Below are positions 1 to 10,310 of a stretch of 64,000 nt of DNA, one piece after another (position 1 is the stretch's first letter; every line of letters starts with the position of its first letter). Origin of the DNA: Leishmania martiniquensis (Eukaryota > Euglenozoa > Kinetoplastea > Trypanosomatida > Trypanosomatidae); assembly GCF_017916325.1 (NCBI RefSeq), contig NC_090169.1, positions 1,466,001 to 1,530,000 of the forward strand. Reading direction: 5' to 3'. The translations under genes were made by a program, and so were the position numbers. The notes under the pieces are model-generated. The model worked only from the letters and a program-made list of their open reading frames with translations. It was not told the DNA's origin and made no database searches.

Positions 1-146
1 ACACACACACACACACAGATACAGAGATACACAGAGCAAGCAGCAGCAGCAGCCCTAGAAGCGAGGGGAAAGGGTATCGTTTCCTTCCCTCGTAACATCC
101 ACACCCTATATGCATTCCGGTAGAGAAGGCGACGCTCTCTTTGGCC
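1..146 (+). promoter_or_regulatory. Leader / intergenic sequence before uL13m
   Basis: It opens with a (CA)n microsatellite (1-17) and a short CAG-type run (about 40-52). A short pyrimidine tract (about 79-90) is followed by an AG at 122-123, a plausible spliced-leader acceptor 24 nt before the ATG at 147. Confidence 0.5.
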
Positions 147-755
147 ATGCTGCGGCACGCAACTCTTCTTGGAGCACCCTTCAAGAGCGTACTGCGTCGC
201 CACAAGTATCACCCGGAGGGTCTGCCGCTTTACAATGACCTGTCGAAGCAGTGGCTGTGCCGGGAAGGGGAGAGGTGGTGGTTGCTGGACGCGCGCGGCC
301 AGCAACTACCGCATGTGGCGAAGGTTGCTGCGCAGTACATGACCGGGCAGCATCGTCCCGATTTTACGCCTGGCATGATGACCGGGGATCATGTAGTCAT
401 CACAAATATCAAAGACGTCGTCATGACAGGTGACAACTGGATTCGCGTGCCCATCACCTGGCAGACCGCCTACCCTGGCGGCAAGTACCGAGTGCGCCTC
501 TCCGAGATGTTCGAGCGGGATCCCTGCATGGTGATGTGGTGGTACGTGAAGGACGAGGTGAATCGGCACTTTGTCCGCAAGCTCAAGACGCGCACTGCAC
601 CGTTAGAAAAGGCGTGGCTTTACGAGGATAGCGTGCACCCGCACGCCGATAAGAGCCCCCGCCCGTTGGTGTGGACCGACGCTACGACCAAGGGGTGGCG
701 GTACAAGGATCCGATGTTCCAGCGGCGCTGGGCGCCGAATCAGTTCATGAGCTGA
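147..755 (+). CDS. Mitochondrial large-subunit ribosomal protein uL13m (L13 family)
   Basis: The 202-residue product carries the L13 core: a GDHVVI...MTGDNW segment at about residues 80-98, matching the family pattern of a GD-hydrophobic stretch followed by TG(D/N/K)(K/N)W. A YPGG sequence and further conserved positions follow. A basic N-terminus rich in Leu, Arg and Ala suits a mitochondrial presequence, and the length fits an organellar rather than a cytosolic L13 (eL13a is more basic and lacks this arrangement). The reading frame extends upstream to a TTG at 141, but the first ATG is 147, just after a candidate spliced-leader AG at 122-123. It should act in the large subunit of the kinetoplast-mitochondrion ribosome, like uL14m at 43346. 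Family assignment is from motif recall, not a search. Confidence 0.85.
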   Translation: MLRHATLLGAPFKSVLRRHKYHPEGLPLYNDLSKQWLCREGERWWLLDARGQQLPHVAKVAAQYMTGQHRPDFTPGMMTGDHVVITNIKDVVMTGDNWIRVPITWQTAYPGGKYRVRLSEMFERDPCMVMWWYVKDEVNRHFVRKLKTRTAPLEKAWLYEDSVHPHADKSPRPLVWTDATTKGWRYKDPMFQRRWAPNQFMS

Positions 756-1770
756 GAGTGCTCTCGGGAGTAGGTGTCTCGGTGGCAGGTTGTGACTTGG
801 GTTGTACGTTGCCTCTCAATGCTCGCTCTTCATCTCTCGTTCTCGCTTCGGCACAGGTGAGTTTCCGGGGCGCTGCGCATGAAAAAGCGCGCGGCCTCGT
901 GGTGGTGGTGACACCGCTGGTGTGACAGCCTTGTCTTCCTTGGGTGCTGTCGCCAGTGCGTGTGTATGTGTATGCCGGTCAATCTCACAATGAAACGACG
1001 CAACGAGAGCAGAAGCGAATTGCACCGCATATGCAGGCAAGCGGCTATAGGTGCGGCGCACAGTGCAACCTCCACACTGAGGCCTTCTGGCGGAGAGGGA
1101 AATGTCTGGTCCGTTTGGCGTGGCCAAGCCCGAGCTGGCCATGGGGCACGCATCGGGTCCCTGAACGCTCATGCGACACCGTTCGTGTGGCTTCAGCATA
1201 CACTTTCGTCTCGCCTTTCCCTGTTTTGGAATCCTTTCTCGCCGGGCGCGGGTGCGTGCGCCTCACTCGACATCTGCGCACACTCGTGAATACGTACCGC
1301 GCGCGCGTGCGCCGGTGCCCGCCGGCGAACATAAAAAATCGCTAAGAGGCACGCAAGAAGGGAATCGTGCGTGGCGGATAAGACGGCTAGAGGCAGAGAG
1401 CGCGGGGAATCGGGACTGCGGTGCCATTTCCACCTCTCTGTCGAGCCTCTCATCTCTTTCACTGGGGGCTCTTTACACATTCGCTGTTGCCCAGAATGGG
1501 CACGCACGCCTGCTTACTTGATGACGTGTTATAGCGGCCGCCCCGCAGAGCTCCTTCCGCACCGTGCCCCCTTCCCCACCCCCGTGCTGCGCTGCGGATC
1601 CCTATACAGGCAGACCCCCACTAAGCCTCCTCTTCACGCGTTGCGAGCTACGTGGAAGCGGAGAGCGGCAACCCAACTGGCCTCGTAGAACTCATCCGCT
1701 TTCGCTAGTTTGGCTGTTACGGGGTGTGGACTCGCACCGCTCACGAGTGGCAGCCAGGAGTGGCCTCTTG
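756..1770. other. Intergenic region (3'UTR of uL13m plus leader of next gene)
   Basis: I see no gene here. There is a short GT-rich patch near 957-973, CT-rich stretches near 1430-1460, and a C-rich tract at 1564-1590. AG dinucleotides just before the ATG at 1771 (for example in cagccag, about 1752-1758) could be acceptors. Confidence 0.5.
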
Positions 1771-4700
1771 ATGCGCAGTTCACGCTTAGGGCGACTGCGG
1801 GTGTCTCTGGTGTCCCGTGATGGCTCTCATTTCATACAGGCAGAGACCCTGCACCGTCGCTGGGCGGAGGTGGATGCGGCGCGCTCCGCTACTCTTACCG
1901 GCCCAGCCACGGAGCTACTGAGGGAGACGATCGCGGCTCTGCAGGCCTCTGCGCCGACGCCGACGTTGCCGAGCATCGCTTCAAGCGACTTGGGGTCGTC
2001 GCCGCTGTCTGCCCCGCCGCCACTTCTTCACTCGCGAGAGAGCGCGGAGCTCATTTGGCGGTCGGTTCGGAGGCAGCAGGTGCAGTGGCAGGAGGCCCTG
2101 GCATTGTTGCCGTGGCAGCTACTCGCAATGACGCCTGCGCAGCAGCAGTTTCTGAGCTCACATGTTTTGCGCGCGCCTTGGAGGGTTGCGAGTCTAGCCT
2201 TAGCCGCCTGGGATGTGCACGAGGACGCGGCGCTCGTGCAACAGTACCGGTCCCTGAAGAGCGCCACCTACATGGTCGAATACGCGCGTCTCGTCGCAGC
2301 TGCCCTGCGAGAGCGACCTTTGCTGCCTAGCGGGCTGCTACCGGTCCCGTATGGTGTGATGCAGCACGGCTACGCGCTTGGCCGCCGCTCGCCGCAGGAC
2401 GCGAAGATTGCGCTGACGCTAAGCAAGCACATGGCCCTGCTTGGCCGGGACGCGCTGACGCGTGAGGCGGAGGAGCGCTTGGTGCTTAGTCACGCCGCTC
2501 TGGAAGGTCTCGCAGGCCAGTGGGAGGCTGCGTTGCGCACCGTGCGGAATAGTCGCGCAGTGCGCCTTTCCGCGCGCGAGGGTGTGGCGCGGTACGCCCA
2601 GGCACTGACGACGCAACACCTGAACCCCGCACTCGCACAGTCGCACAGCCCCTCAGTCTCCCAGCACGGCGACGCCCAGGTTAGTGCTCTCGGCGACAAA
2701 ACTGCAGCGGCTGGGTTTGCCCCTGACGTAAAACGGCACGGCGAAGATGCCTCCAGTGACTGGGTGAAGGCACTTCACGCGTTTCTCACCAAAGAGCCGC
2801 GGATACAGACTTACCCCGACGCTCGACAGCTGCTTGGGAGCCTTCCGCCGGAAGTGAGGGAGGGGCGAGCACACCTCCTGCTGGCCTCCGCAGTGCTGCG
2901 CTGCTGCGCGCAACGGATGTTTCCCGGGACCTTGACTCGGCGAGTCTCAAGCTGCATTGCCAAGGCCGATTGGACCATGGCGCTAACGCTGACGTGTGCA
3001 GCGCAGTACTACGACGTGGCAGCACCGCTCATTCCTTTTGCGAAGAAGGGCGGCGCCGATGGCGCGACGGATGAGGCCGATATCCCACCAGATCTGCGCG
3101 TGTACATGACGGCAGTGAATCGCTTGACGCGGAAGGAACTACCCGCAGCGTCTGCGTCTTCGCCTCTCTCCGCCACGGCTGCCGCTGCTCTGACATACCC
3201 CGAGGCACTTGCCTACGCGCTGACGGCCACATCACCCGCCACATGGCGGACCCTTCTACTCTTCTGTCCTCATACCAGCCCTCAGACGCGTCTGCGCTAC
3301 TTCCTCCTCGCTGCGTGCTTTGCCGCCGGCCTCACCACCATCCCTGAGCTCGCGAGTGAGAGCTCTTCTGCGGGAGGCCTCATCGAGTGCTGCACGTTCG
3401 AATCACGAGCCGTCTCGCGACTTGTATGCGCGGCAGCAGAGCAGCGCAACCAGCAGTACTTCTTCAAAGTCATTCCTGCCTCCCTTCGAGCGCACCATTT
3501 CGAGCGCTCGCCATTGACCAACACGCCGCTGGAAGCCTCGCCGCCCGAGGCAGAGGGACGGGGGCTTTCTGGTGGCTCTGTCACCGGCGATGGCGCAAGC
3601 ACTGCTCAGGTTATTCGAAAGTGGGACGGTGAGACACCGGCAGAGTTGTCGTTGTCCAGGGGGTCTGTGATGCCGGCGCGCCTGCGGCTGCGAGCGTGGA
3701 GGCATCGAACGGCAGCGACGCCAACGGACTGTACACAGCTCCTGGCGGACGTGTCCCTCTACCTCAGAGCGACGCACTCAGTCGAGGGTATCCTCATGCG
3801 AGCCGACCGAAGGCCTCGTTTGACAGAGGAGCTCTTTCTTAAGACTCTCGCAGCCCTCGCTGCGAGTGGCGTGGTGCAGCTTCCGCTGACGGAGCGCTTT
3901 CACTGGCCACTCGCGGTGCTAAAGGTGGCAAGGCTGCTCCGCGTCTCCGTCGACGCCTCCCTCGTTGCTTGGACGACGTGCACGCTTCCCTCTGTGTTCG
4001 TGGATCGCGCTCGACTAGCTCTGCCCTCCATCCTTGGCACCCACACGCTGCTGGGGGACTGGAAAGCTGGACTGCAGCTCTGCGCACGACTCTTGCGCAA
4101 AGCGCAGAGTGGCGAGGTCGAAATCGGCGAAGAGGCACTTCTCGCTGACAAGCCGGCCGCGCGCAAGCCCAACATGATGTCACCGACACTTCTGGAGGCG
4201 ATGGCGCAGGTCGGCTATGCCTCGCCGGCAGCGGTAGCGGTTCGGCACTGGAAAACGCTGGCGGCTTCCAGCCGCGTCTCACTGCAAAGCAAGGGGCCCT
4301 GCGCGCTTCCACTTTTGCTGTTGGAGCTGCAGCAGTTCGGCGATGAGCGGCAGCTTTCTGAAGAGGTGCGACACGCGTGCGCGCGAGAGAGCCTGGGAAG
4401 TAGTCAGGAAAAGCTCCAGTGCCTGTCCCGTCGCCGGATGCTGTTGGGGGCAGCGTTTTCGCTGCTGGACAGCGAGGCAACGCTGCGGCGCGTGCTGCGG
4501 GCGATGAGGAAGGAAAAGGCGCGCGCGGCAGACATGGATGCATACGGTCTGCAGCGTCTGCTACGCGTTCTGCCTTCCAAGGAAGCAGCGCAAGTCCTTG
4601 TTGAAGAGGCGCGCGAGGGGCGGTGCGCGCATGAGCACTGGCTCTGCGAGGAAATGAGCCGTGCCGACCTCGCCGCTGACGACGCTGGCAGCCTCGCGCG

Positions 4701-5853
4701 ACTTCGACCTTCGTCCACTACGCTCTCTGCACTCCGATTCTTCAAGGACGCTGCTGCGGTGCACGACGCGGTGGGGTGCCTCAAAGGACTCGTGCGGCTG
4801 GCGGAGCGGGCAAGCGAATGCCCTTATCCGGATGTGCTGTTGCTGTCGCTCCTGCGCCTGCTGCGCTTATTCCTCTCGCACGACAAACTCATTTCTGCGA
4901 GCCTTGCCGCACCTGAGCTGGCGAGGGGTGAGGCGCCAGCCGTCTTGGCGCTGGCTTACAAACTTTTCAACAGGATGCAGGAGATACAGCGGCTGAGTCT
5001 GCCTCTCAAGGGTGCGCGATGTGTCATGCGCCGGGCTAGTGTCGCCCATCTCTCCAAGGCCCATACGGTCAGCGACGCTAGAGACGTTGGAATGCCCAAG
5101 GCTCCTGCCGCACCGTGCGCCGTGCTGGCTGTTCTGGGGGTGCTGCACTCGACTGCAAGCAGCGCCCTGCAAGTGCCTGTGCCGGCATCCTTCACGTCTC
5201 ACTTGCTTTCCCGCGTTGTGGAGACAAGCGGGGCGGCGGATTGGTTGACTGCCTTACTTTTTTTTAAGAACCTTCGCCACCCGACGATGCGGGAGCGAGT
5301 GCTGCTCGTGCGGGCTCTCCGCCACTGCGGCGCTGCTGCCACTCAGATACTTCTCTCTCACCGTCGCTTTCTAAGCGAATGTCCTGATCAGATCGTCATA
5401 TGGGCCAATGAGGCGGGCGGACCGTCGAAGTGGCTGCAGTCTGTAGCTCTTCTCGAACGCGCGGCGAGATGGGAGCGTTTCACGACAGCTTTGGAGGCAG
5501 GGGCTGAACAAGACAAGAGTGACTCGACTGGTGCCGCGTCTGCGCTGGGGCTGCCGCTCGCGCCGTCGGTGGTGGCCATCATTCATGGCTGGAATGCCGC
5601 CGAGCGACGACGCGGTGGTGAACTTCTTCGGCGTCACGGTTTCATTACGATGGGATCTGAGGCGGTCGGCAAGTCGCTTGATGATGCGCGTGTGACGGAG
5701 ACGATGGACGCGCAGGTACAGCGGCAGACGGAGGCACTTTTGCAGCTTCTGAAGATGAAATCGTCTTTCGCAGAGCCCTGCACCGATGTGCCGCCGCCGC
5801 TGCCCGATGCTGCCGATTCTGAGCTGACGGCTGAGCCTCAGCGCCACGAATGA
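1771..5853 (+). CDS. Large helical-repeat protein of unknown function, PPR-like in character
   Basis: This is a 1,360-residue, almost entirely helical, Leu/Ala-rich protein. I do not recognise a named family. Scattered along it are short segments of the form W-x2-A/S-hydrophobic: WQEAL, WEAAL, WTMAL, WKAGL, WLTALL, WLQSVALLERA. This periodic W..AL pattern is common in kinetoplastid pentatricopeptide-repeat proteins, which work in mitochondrial RNA metabolism, so a mitochondrial RNA-related role is a reasonable guess but no more. The frame is open upstream to a GTG at 1564, but the first ATG is 1771. The N-terminus (MRSSRLGRLRVSL) is rich in Arg and Ser without acidic residues, as in a mitochondrial presequence. 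No catalytic motif or membrane segment is obvious. Confidence 0.75.
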   Translation: MRSSRLGRLRVSLVSRDGSHFIQAETLHRRWAEVDAARSATLTGPATELLRETIAALQASAPTPTLPSIASSDLGSSPLSAPPPLLHSRESAELIWRSVRRQQVQWQEALALLPWQLLAMTPAQQQFLSSHVLRAPWRVASLALAAWDVHEDAALVQQYRSLKSATYMVEYARLVAAALRERPLLPSGLLPVPYGVMQHGYALGRRSPQDAKIALTLSKHMALLGRDALTREAEERLVLSHAALEGLAGQWEAALRTVRNSRAVRLSAREGVARYAQALTTQHLNPALAQSHSPSVSQHGDAQVSALGDKTAAAGFAPDVKRHGEDASSDWVKALHAFLTKEPRIQTYPDARQLLGSLPPEVREGRAHLLLASAVLRCCAQRMFPGTLTRRVSSCIAKADWTMALTLTCAAQYYDVAAPLIPFAKKGGADGATDEADIPPDLRVYMTAVNRLTRKELPAASASSPLSATAAAALTYPEALAYALTATSPATWRTLLLFCPHTSPQTRLRYFLLAACFAAGLTTIPELASESSSAGGLIECCTFESRAVSRLVCAAAEQRNQQYFFKVIPASLRAHHFERSPLTNTPLEASPPEAEGRGLSGGSVTGDGASTAQVIRKWDGETPAELSLSRGSVMPARLRLRAWRHRTAATPTDCTQLLADVSLYLRATHSVEGILMRADRRPRLTEELFLKTLAALAASGVVQLPLTERFHWPLAVLKVARLLRVSVDASLVAWTTCTLPSVFVDRARLALPSILGTHTLLGDWKAGLQLCARLLRKAQSGEVEIGEEALLADKPAARKPNMMSPTLLEAMAQVGYASPAAVAVRHWKTLAASSRVSLQSKGPCALPLLLLELQQFGDERQLSEEVRHACARESLGSSQEKLQCLSRRRMLLGAAFSLLDSEATLRRVLRAMRKEKARAADMDAYGLQRLLRVLPSKEAAQVLVEEAREGRCAHEHWLCEEMSRADLAADDAGSLARLRPSSTTLSALRFFKDAAAVHDAVGCLKGLVRLAERASECPYPDVLLLSLLRLLRLFLSHDKLISASLAAPELARGEAPAVLALAYKLFNRMQEIQRLSLPLKGARCVMRRASVAHLSKAHTVSDARDVGMPKAPAAPCAVLAVLGVLHSTASSALQVPVPASFTSHLLSRVVETSGAADWLTALLFFKNLRHPTMRERVLLVRALRHCGAAATQILLSHRRFLSECPDQIVIWANEAGGPSKWLQSVALLERAARWERFTTALEAGAEQDKSDSTGAASALGLPLAPSVVAIIHGWNAAERRRGGELLRRHGFITMGSEAVGKSLDDARVTETMDAQVQRQTEALLQLLKMKSSFAEPCTDVPPPLPDAADSELTAEPQRHE

Positions 5854-6621
5854 CGCTGGCGCATTTTTTGCTTTGCACATGCGTGCGATTTTGCGATGGA
5901 GCATCAGCGCGACCGACGCACACACATCTCGAGCACCATTGGTAGTCTCACCTCAGGCACCTCCCTTCCTTGGATCGCCTCAACCACCAGGAAGAAAGAC
6001 GGCACAGACCGCATTACCGGGCCGTTGGGCGTCTCGTCACGGTGCAGCGTCCAGACAATCGTAGTGGTGCTCTCTTGTACACGCCGCTGTGTGCACAAAC
6101 ACTCTCTTGAGTGCCTTTTCCAGTTGCAGGCCGAAGGAAAAGCAATACTTGGGCGAGGCGAATGCCTGCGACTGAAGAGTGGGTGCCGGTGCAGCCTGCA
6201 GGGCGGCACGCAACCATAATGAACAGGGCATAGACTTCCCCCTTCCCCATATCCCAAATCCTACGGGGAAACGCTGCTCGGCGGCGTTGCCGTGCGTGTG
6301 TGAAAGGCGCATGACGCTGTCCTCTCCCCCTTTTTTCTCTCTCCATTGTACGCCCCTCTCCACCCATTCATCTCTCCTCCCTCTCCGCGCAAGGCGCTCG
6401 ATAGAATTGCGCTGTACTGCAGCAGTCTTCCTCCTTCGCTTATCGTACCTGCATACAGAGGCGATACACAGCGACTCGCAAAGGCGAAGGGTAGGCTCCT
6501 CGCTTCTGCCGCTGCGTCAGAACACGCATGAGGCATATACACGGACGCGAGCTGATCTGCGCGTGTCAGCGCTGAACCTCGTGGATCCGACGACTGCGGG
6601 CCCGCCAGTGCCTCGTCAGCC
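5854..6621. other. Intergenic region before IPK1
   Basis: No gene is supported. A strong polypyrimidine tract at about 6316-6382 is the likely signal for trans-splicing of the 6622 gene and polyadenylation of the upstream one. Confidence 0.5.
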
Positions 6622-7995
6622 ATGGATGCCTCTTCCATTCGCTTTCTGGGGGCTGGAAAGTGCAACGTGGTGGTCGATCTGCCCATGTCGTTCGTGTCTG
6701 GCCCCTGGGCCTCCGCATCGCATCCGGCTAGCACTCCCACGCAGCGAGGTGCCCTGCGCATTCGAAATGCGCCTCTAAAGGAATGCGCAGAGTGCTACCG
6801 CGCTTTGGAGACGTACGCAGGGAGGTGGCAAGTGGTGTCGCTCTCCGCAGACCTCTACACAGCCATCGCGAACGTGGTGCCGGCGAAGTTTCACGCGCTG
6901 ATGCACGCGGCATCGGAGGCCACACTGGTGCCCAACTTCACCAGCGATCCAGCGCAGCTGATCCAACAGGACTTGGCTGCGTCCGAGGTGGGCGTGCGGG
7001 TGGCTGACTACACGGTTGAGGTGAAGCCGAAGAGCGCGTGGCAGCCACCACAAGTCGTGGGCATTGTAGTCGAGGGCGCTACTCACTGGATCGAGGAGGT
7101 CAAGCATCATCACTGCCGCTACGCCCAGATGTTGCGGTACAAAGGCGTGCGAGATGCAGCAGGGGAGGAGTCGGTGCCGGAGGCTACGACAGCACGCCGT
7201 CGTGCGAGCAGCGCCGAGGACGACATGGCCACCTATTGTCCTAACTACTTGTTTCGGCCCAACCTCTCCTCACGAGAGGGGCTCCAGCGGCTCATGAGAA
7301 ACCCTCAGAACAACCTGAAGGTGATCAGCTACCACGCATCCCGCAAGGACACTCACACGGGCGACCCGGTGACCCTGACCGTCGACGAGGTGCATGGCAT
7401 TGCAGATGCCATCGATGCCTCGGGCGTGCTCACTCCATTAGCCCACCTGCAGCTGTACGGCTGCGCCCCCTCAAGTGCGGATGCGTTGCCAGAAGAGGCT
7501 CAGTCGCGCACGGTCCCCGTACTTGATGTACATCTGCTTCATTTATGGTCCCTTGCCGAGGACAAAGAGGCGGTTCAATGGATCGTGCAGGACACAGACC
7601 CGGGGGCGCTGTGCAGCTGCACCTCGAGAATCAAGGAGGACACTTTCAAGCCACTTAGTCGGGCAAGCCCTCGATATGTTGCACCAACCTTAGACTACGC
7701 AACGTGCCTCGAGCGCTTCTACGTCTCCACCACAGCCAAAGACGTGTCACTGATGATTGCCGTCTCGTGCGGTAGGGGGGTCCCGGCGACGTCCGCGGGT
7801 GACCGAGCGGCCCTGGAGTGTATTTCTGTGTCGGCGGGCGGTGGCTGCTTTGTTCGCCGTGGCGCGGATGTCTACCGCGTAGGTGTCGTGGATCTGGACA
7901 CCAAGACACACAAGCCGTTAGAGCACTACTACATGCACGACAAGAGTATTCTCAGAGCCTTCATGCCCCGCGACCGCAACAGGAGAGATGATTGA
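6622..7995 (+). CDS. Inositol-pentakisphosphate 2-kinase (IPK1) homologue
   Basis: The 457-residue protein shows the order of motifs typical of Ins(1,3,4,5,6)P5 2-kinases, which phosphorylate the 2-position with ATP to make InsP6. An N-terminal Gly-rich nucleotide loop (FLGAGKCNVVV, about 8-18) comes first. EVKPK (133-137) matches the family E-(I/V)-K-P-K block. Next come HHHCRYAQM (162-170), CPNYLF (206-211) and NPQNNLKV (227-234), the last a hallmark run in IPK1. A C-terminal VVDLDTK (422-428) is the family D-L-D-x-K metal/phosphate site. Length is close to known IPK1s (about 450-490). The start is the first ATG downstream of the pyrimidine tract. InsP6 made here would feed the inositol pyrophosphate pathway. 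It is divergent enough that it may often be labelled hypothetical. Confidence 0.82.
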   Translation: MDASSIRFLGAGKCNVVVDLPMSFVSGPWASASHPASTPTQRGALRIRNAPLKECAECYRALETYAGRWQVVSLSADLYTAIANVVPAKFHALMHAASEATLVPNFTSDPAQLIQQDLAASEVGVRVADYTVEVKPKSAWQPPQVVGIVVEGATHWIEEVKHHHCRYAQMLRYKGVRDAAGEESVPEATTARRRASSAEDDMATYCPNYLFRPNLSSREGLQRLMRNPQNNLKVISYHASRKDTHTGDPVTLTVDEVHGIADAIDASGVLTPLAHLQLYGCAPSSADALPEEAQSRTVPVLDVHLLHLWSLAEDKEAVQWIVQDTDPGALCSCTSRIKEDTFKPLSRASPRYVAPTLDYATCLERFYVSTTAKDVSLMIAVSCGRGVPATSAGDRAALECISVSAGGGCFVRRGADVYRVGVVDLDTKTHKPLEHYYMHDKSILRAFMPRDRNRRDD

Positions 7996-9758
7996 AGGGC
8001 TCAGAAGCCATGAGGGAGAGCGCGGAGGGGGTCGAGTCCGTCATGGGTGTGAGCTAAGGTGCGGATGAGGTGTGGGCTTTGTTTCTTTCCACTCGACACT
8101 GCTGCTGTTTTTTTTTTGCTCGTGCTTGCAAACGCTTCCGGGTATGGTGTCGCTCCATCACCTTCAGAACAGCGCAACAGCGCACCGCTGTTGCGCTCAC
8201 GCTGACCACGACCGTTGCGCGCGCTGCTGCTCTCTTTCGTCTCTTCTTTTTCTCGGGGTGCGCTCACATTAAGAGAATTGTTTGTTGCGTACGTATCGTT
8301 TCGGTTGCCGTTCTCATGAACTTCAATTGCTTCTCTCTCGGTAGCGCGGCGTGTTTGTTGCCCAGAGCTGACTCTCCCCACTGTCACCTCATCGTGCCAG
8401 AACGATGGCTTTGCCACCAAACACGCACACTTCTCAACGCATCCCCCGCACGCCGTAAGCGCGCTCCGCTCGTGCATCGCTCGCCTCTCCTTTCCGTTTG
8501 CGGGGCGGATCGCGCGGCGAGTTGGCCGTTTCCTTGACCCTCTCCACCTCTGTTCTCACCCCTCACCCTCGAGCGCAGCATTTACTCTGTGCCACTGGGC
8601 AATGCCCCTGCGCGCTGTCGCACACTCGCAAGGCTTCCCCGCCTCTGCCGTTCTCTCAGGATGCACCGGGGTATAGGGGGGCTCTCTCCTCTCGCTCCGA
8701 CACCCGAAGGGTGGGTGCGGTGGCGCGGAAACGAAACAAATCGGCCGCATTTCTCACGGAAGCAACGTACTGTTTCCGGAGCACCCAACAATCCCCGAGC
8801 CAATGCGATCGCAGAGGGCGGCGGTCCCTGTGTTTCGTCTCTGTGCGCATGCCGCTGCGCATTGTAACGTAGGGATAGGGTAGGGTCTCTCACACAGGTG
8901 ACGACGTTCGCTGATGACGGCTGACTGCTGTGGATCACAAGCAGTACATGGAAATTTTTTTTTGAGTAACGGTACTGCATCAGTCACGCGATATCACCTT
9001 AAGAGACCGATGGGAAAGCGAGCGCATGCACCTACACATGTGCCGAAAAAAAAGGAGTCGTGCACGAGGTGTTCACCCGTTTCTGTCCTCCCGGGGGGTC
9101 AGTTGCGGCGATTGACGCTTCCCCCTTCTCCATTCTGGATGTGTGCAGAAAACGGGATGCTGCATGTTGCTCTTTCACCTCATGATGAAAGAGGGGAGGA
9201 GGTCTATTTTTGCTAGCTGCCGTGGTGAGCGCATGTGGCGATGCCCCACGTTACCGCCGCCCGCCAGCACGCGTATCTCCGCTGTCCCTTGTTGTTACAA
9301 AGAGACCTCCTCAACCCCTCTCTACTCTGTCCCTTCCTCTCTCTCTCTCTCGTGCGCGCTGCTTCGCTGCCGTGTACAAGGTTGTGTGGTTCTGCCGTTG
9401 CGGCGTGTTCTACACCGGTCCACTGTGCGGTGCTAGTTGCTAGTCTTGCGGCCATCTTGAGCACCGCGTGCCCTCCTCCTTCTCCCTCCTCCTCCCCCCG
9501 CCGCTTCGCTCATCCTTCCCAACGAGGAGAAAGCGTCGCGCAGCGATTTGCCGAGTCCTCAGCCGAGCGTCACATTTGCTGATTTTTTTTCCCGTCGTGT
9601 GTGGGTGAAGGTGCGCTGCTCTGCAATCTGCTCCTCTGACACGCTCGCGTCTCGGGGGGGGTTAGACGCTGCTCGCCCAACTGCGTGGGACGCGGGTTTG
9701 TTGTGAGGGTGGAACGCGCTCGAGCTCCTCTCTTTCTGCCCCCCTTTCACGTTCTATT
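7996..9758. other. 1.8-kb intergenic region
   Basis: No ORF looks coding on either strand. It holds a T10 run (8108-8117), a CT-rich patch (8222-8262), a T run near 8951-8961, an A run near 9044-9053, a (CT)n run near 9337-9351 and a strong CT tract at about 9465-9530 followed by AG near 9529, the likely acceptor for the 9759 gene. A second CT tract (9725-9757) abuts the ATG with no AG in between. Confidence 0.5.
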
Positions 9759-10310
9759 ATGGCTGAGGGCACCGAGGCGGATGAGCTGGCGCGACCAGGC
9801 CGCGCCTATCTTACGGCGGAGCAGGAGGAACGGCTTGTAGATCGCCTCTACACAAAGTCACTGTCGCGCAAGGAGGCGATCCTGGCAGAGCTAGATGCGC
9901 GCTACTACCCTGTGGCCGCCCCGCAGACCATCTCGCAGGAGAAACTGCAGAAGAGTATTCAGCGCCAGGTAGATACCGAGGTGGAGCGGAGACAGCGGCG
10001 ACGGGAGGAGATCGATGCGATGGTGCTTGTCGAGGCGATGGGATACGCGAACAGCAAAGCTGCTGTGGCTGCCAAGACGACGCTGGAACCAGAGGAGGTG
10101 GACGCCAGTGTCCGGCGCCTCTACAATGAAACACTCTCGCGGAAGAAGGTGAACATGGAGCAGAGTGAGCGCCTCTACGCTTTTCATCCGGAGGGCATTC
10201 AGTCAGCAAAAATGTCGAAGGGGGCGCTGCAAGAGTCTGTCAATCGCATGAGCAAACCGAAAAAGACGGAATTCACGATTGCGGAGGTGAACAAGATCTA
10301 TGGTCTGTGA
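9759..10310 (+). CDS. Small charged protein with an internal duplication (RLY...LSRK repeat)
   Basis: This is a 183-residue, highly charged, helical protein with no family I can name. It contains two copies of a unit of about 90 residues: R29-L-Y31, L35-S-R-K38, Y49/P51, then L63-Q-x-S66-I-x-R69; and R120-L-Y122, L126-S-R-K129, Y140/P144, then L157-Q-x-S160-V-x-R163. The C-terminus (AEVNKIYGL) resembles the start of a third unit. I recall related RLY-type repeats in other trypanosomatid hypothetical proteins, but cannot verify this. No signal peptide or membrane segment is visible. The ATG at 9759 is the first in frame; the protein begins with acidic residues. A structural or cytoskeletal role would be a guess. 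Confidence 0.85.
   Translation: MAEGTEADELARPGRAYLTAEQEERLVDRLYTKSLSRKEAILAELDARYYPVAAPQTISQEKLQKSIQRQVDTEVERRQRRREEIDAMVLVEAMGYANSKAAVAAKTTLEPEEVDASVRRLYNETLSRKKVNMEQSERLYAFHPEGIQSAKMSKGALQESVNRMSKPKKTEFTIAEVNKIYGL

Noticed and set aside
1564..1770. GTG/TTG upstream extensions, here and at 11285, 14117, 15702, 20439, 24502, 31536, 34857, 43217, 44577 and 46411
   Set aside because: Nuclear trypanosomatid genes start at ATG; several extensions span the spliced-leader acceptor.
3839..4543. 234-codon minus-strand ORF
   Set aside because: Antisense shadow of the 1771-5853 gene.
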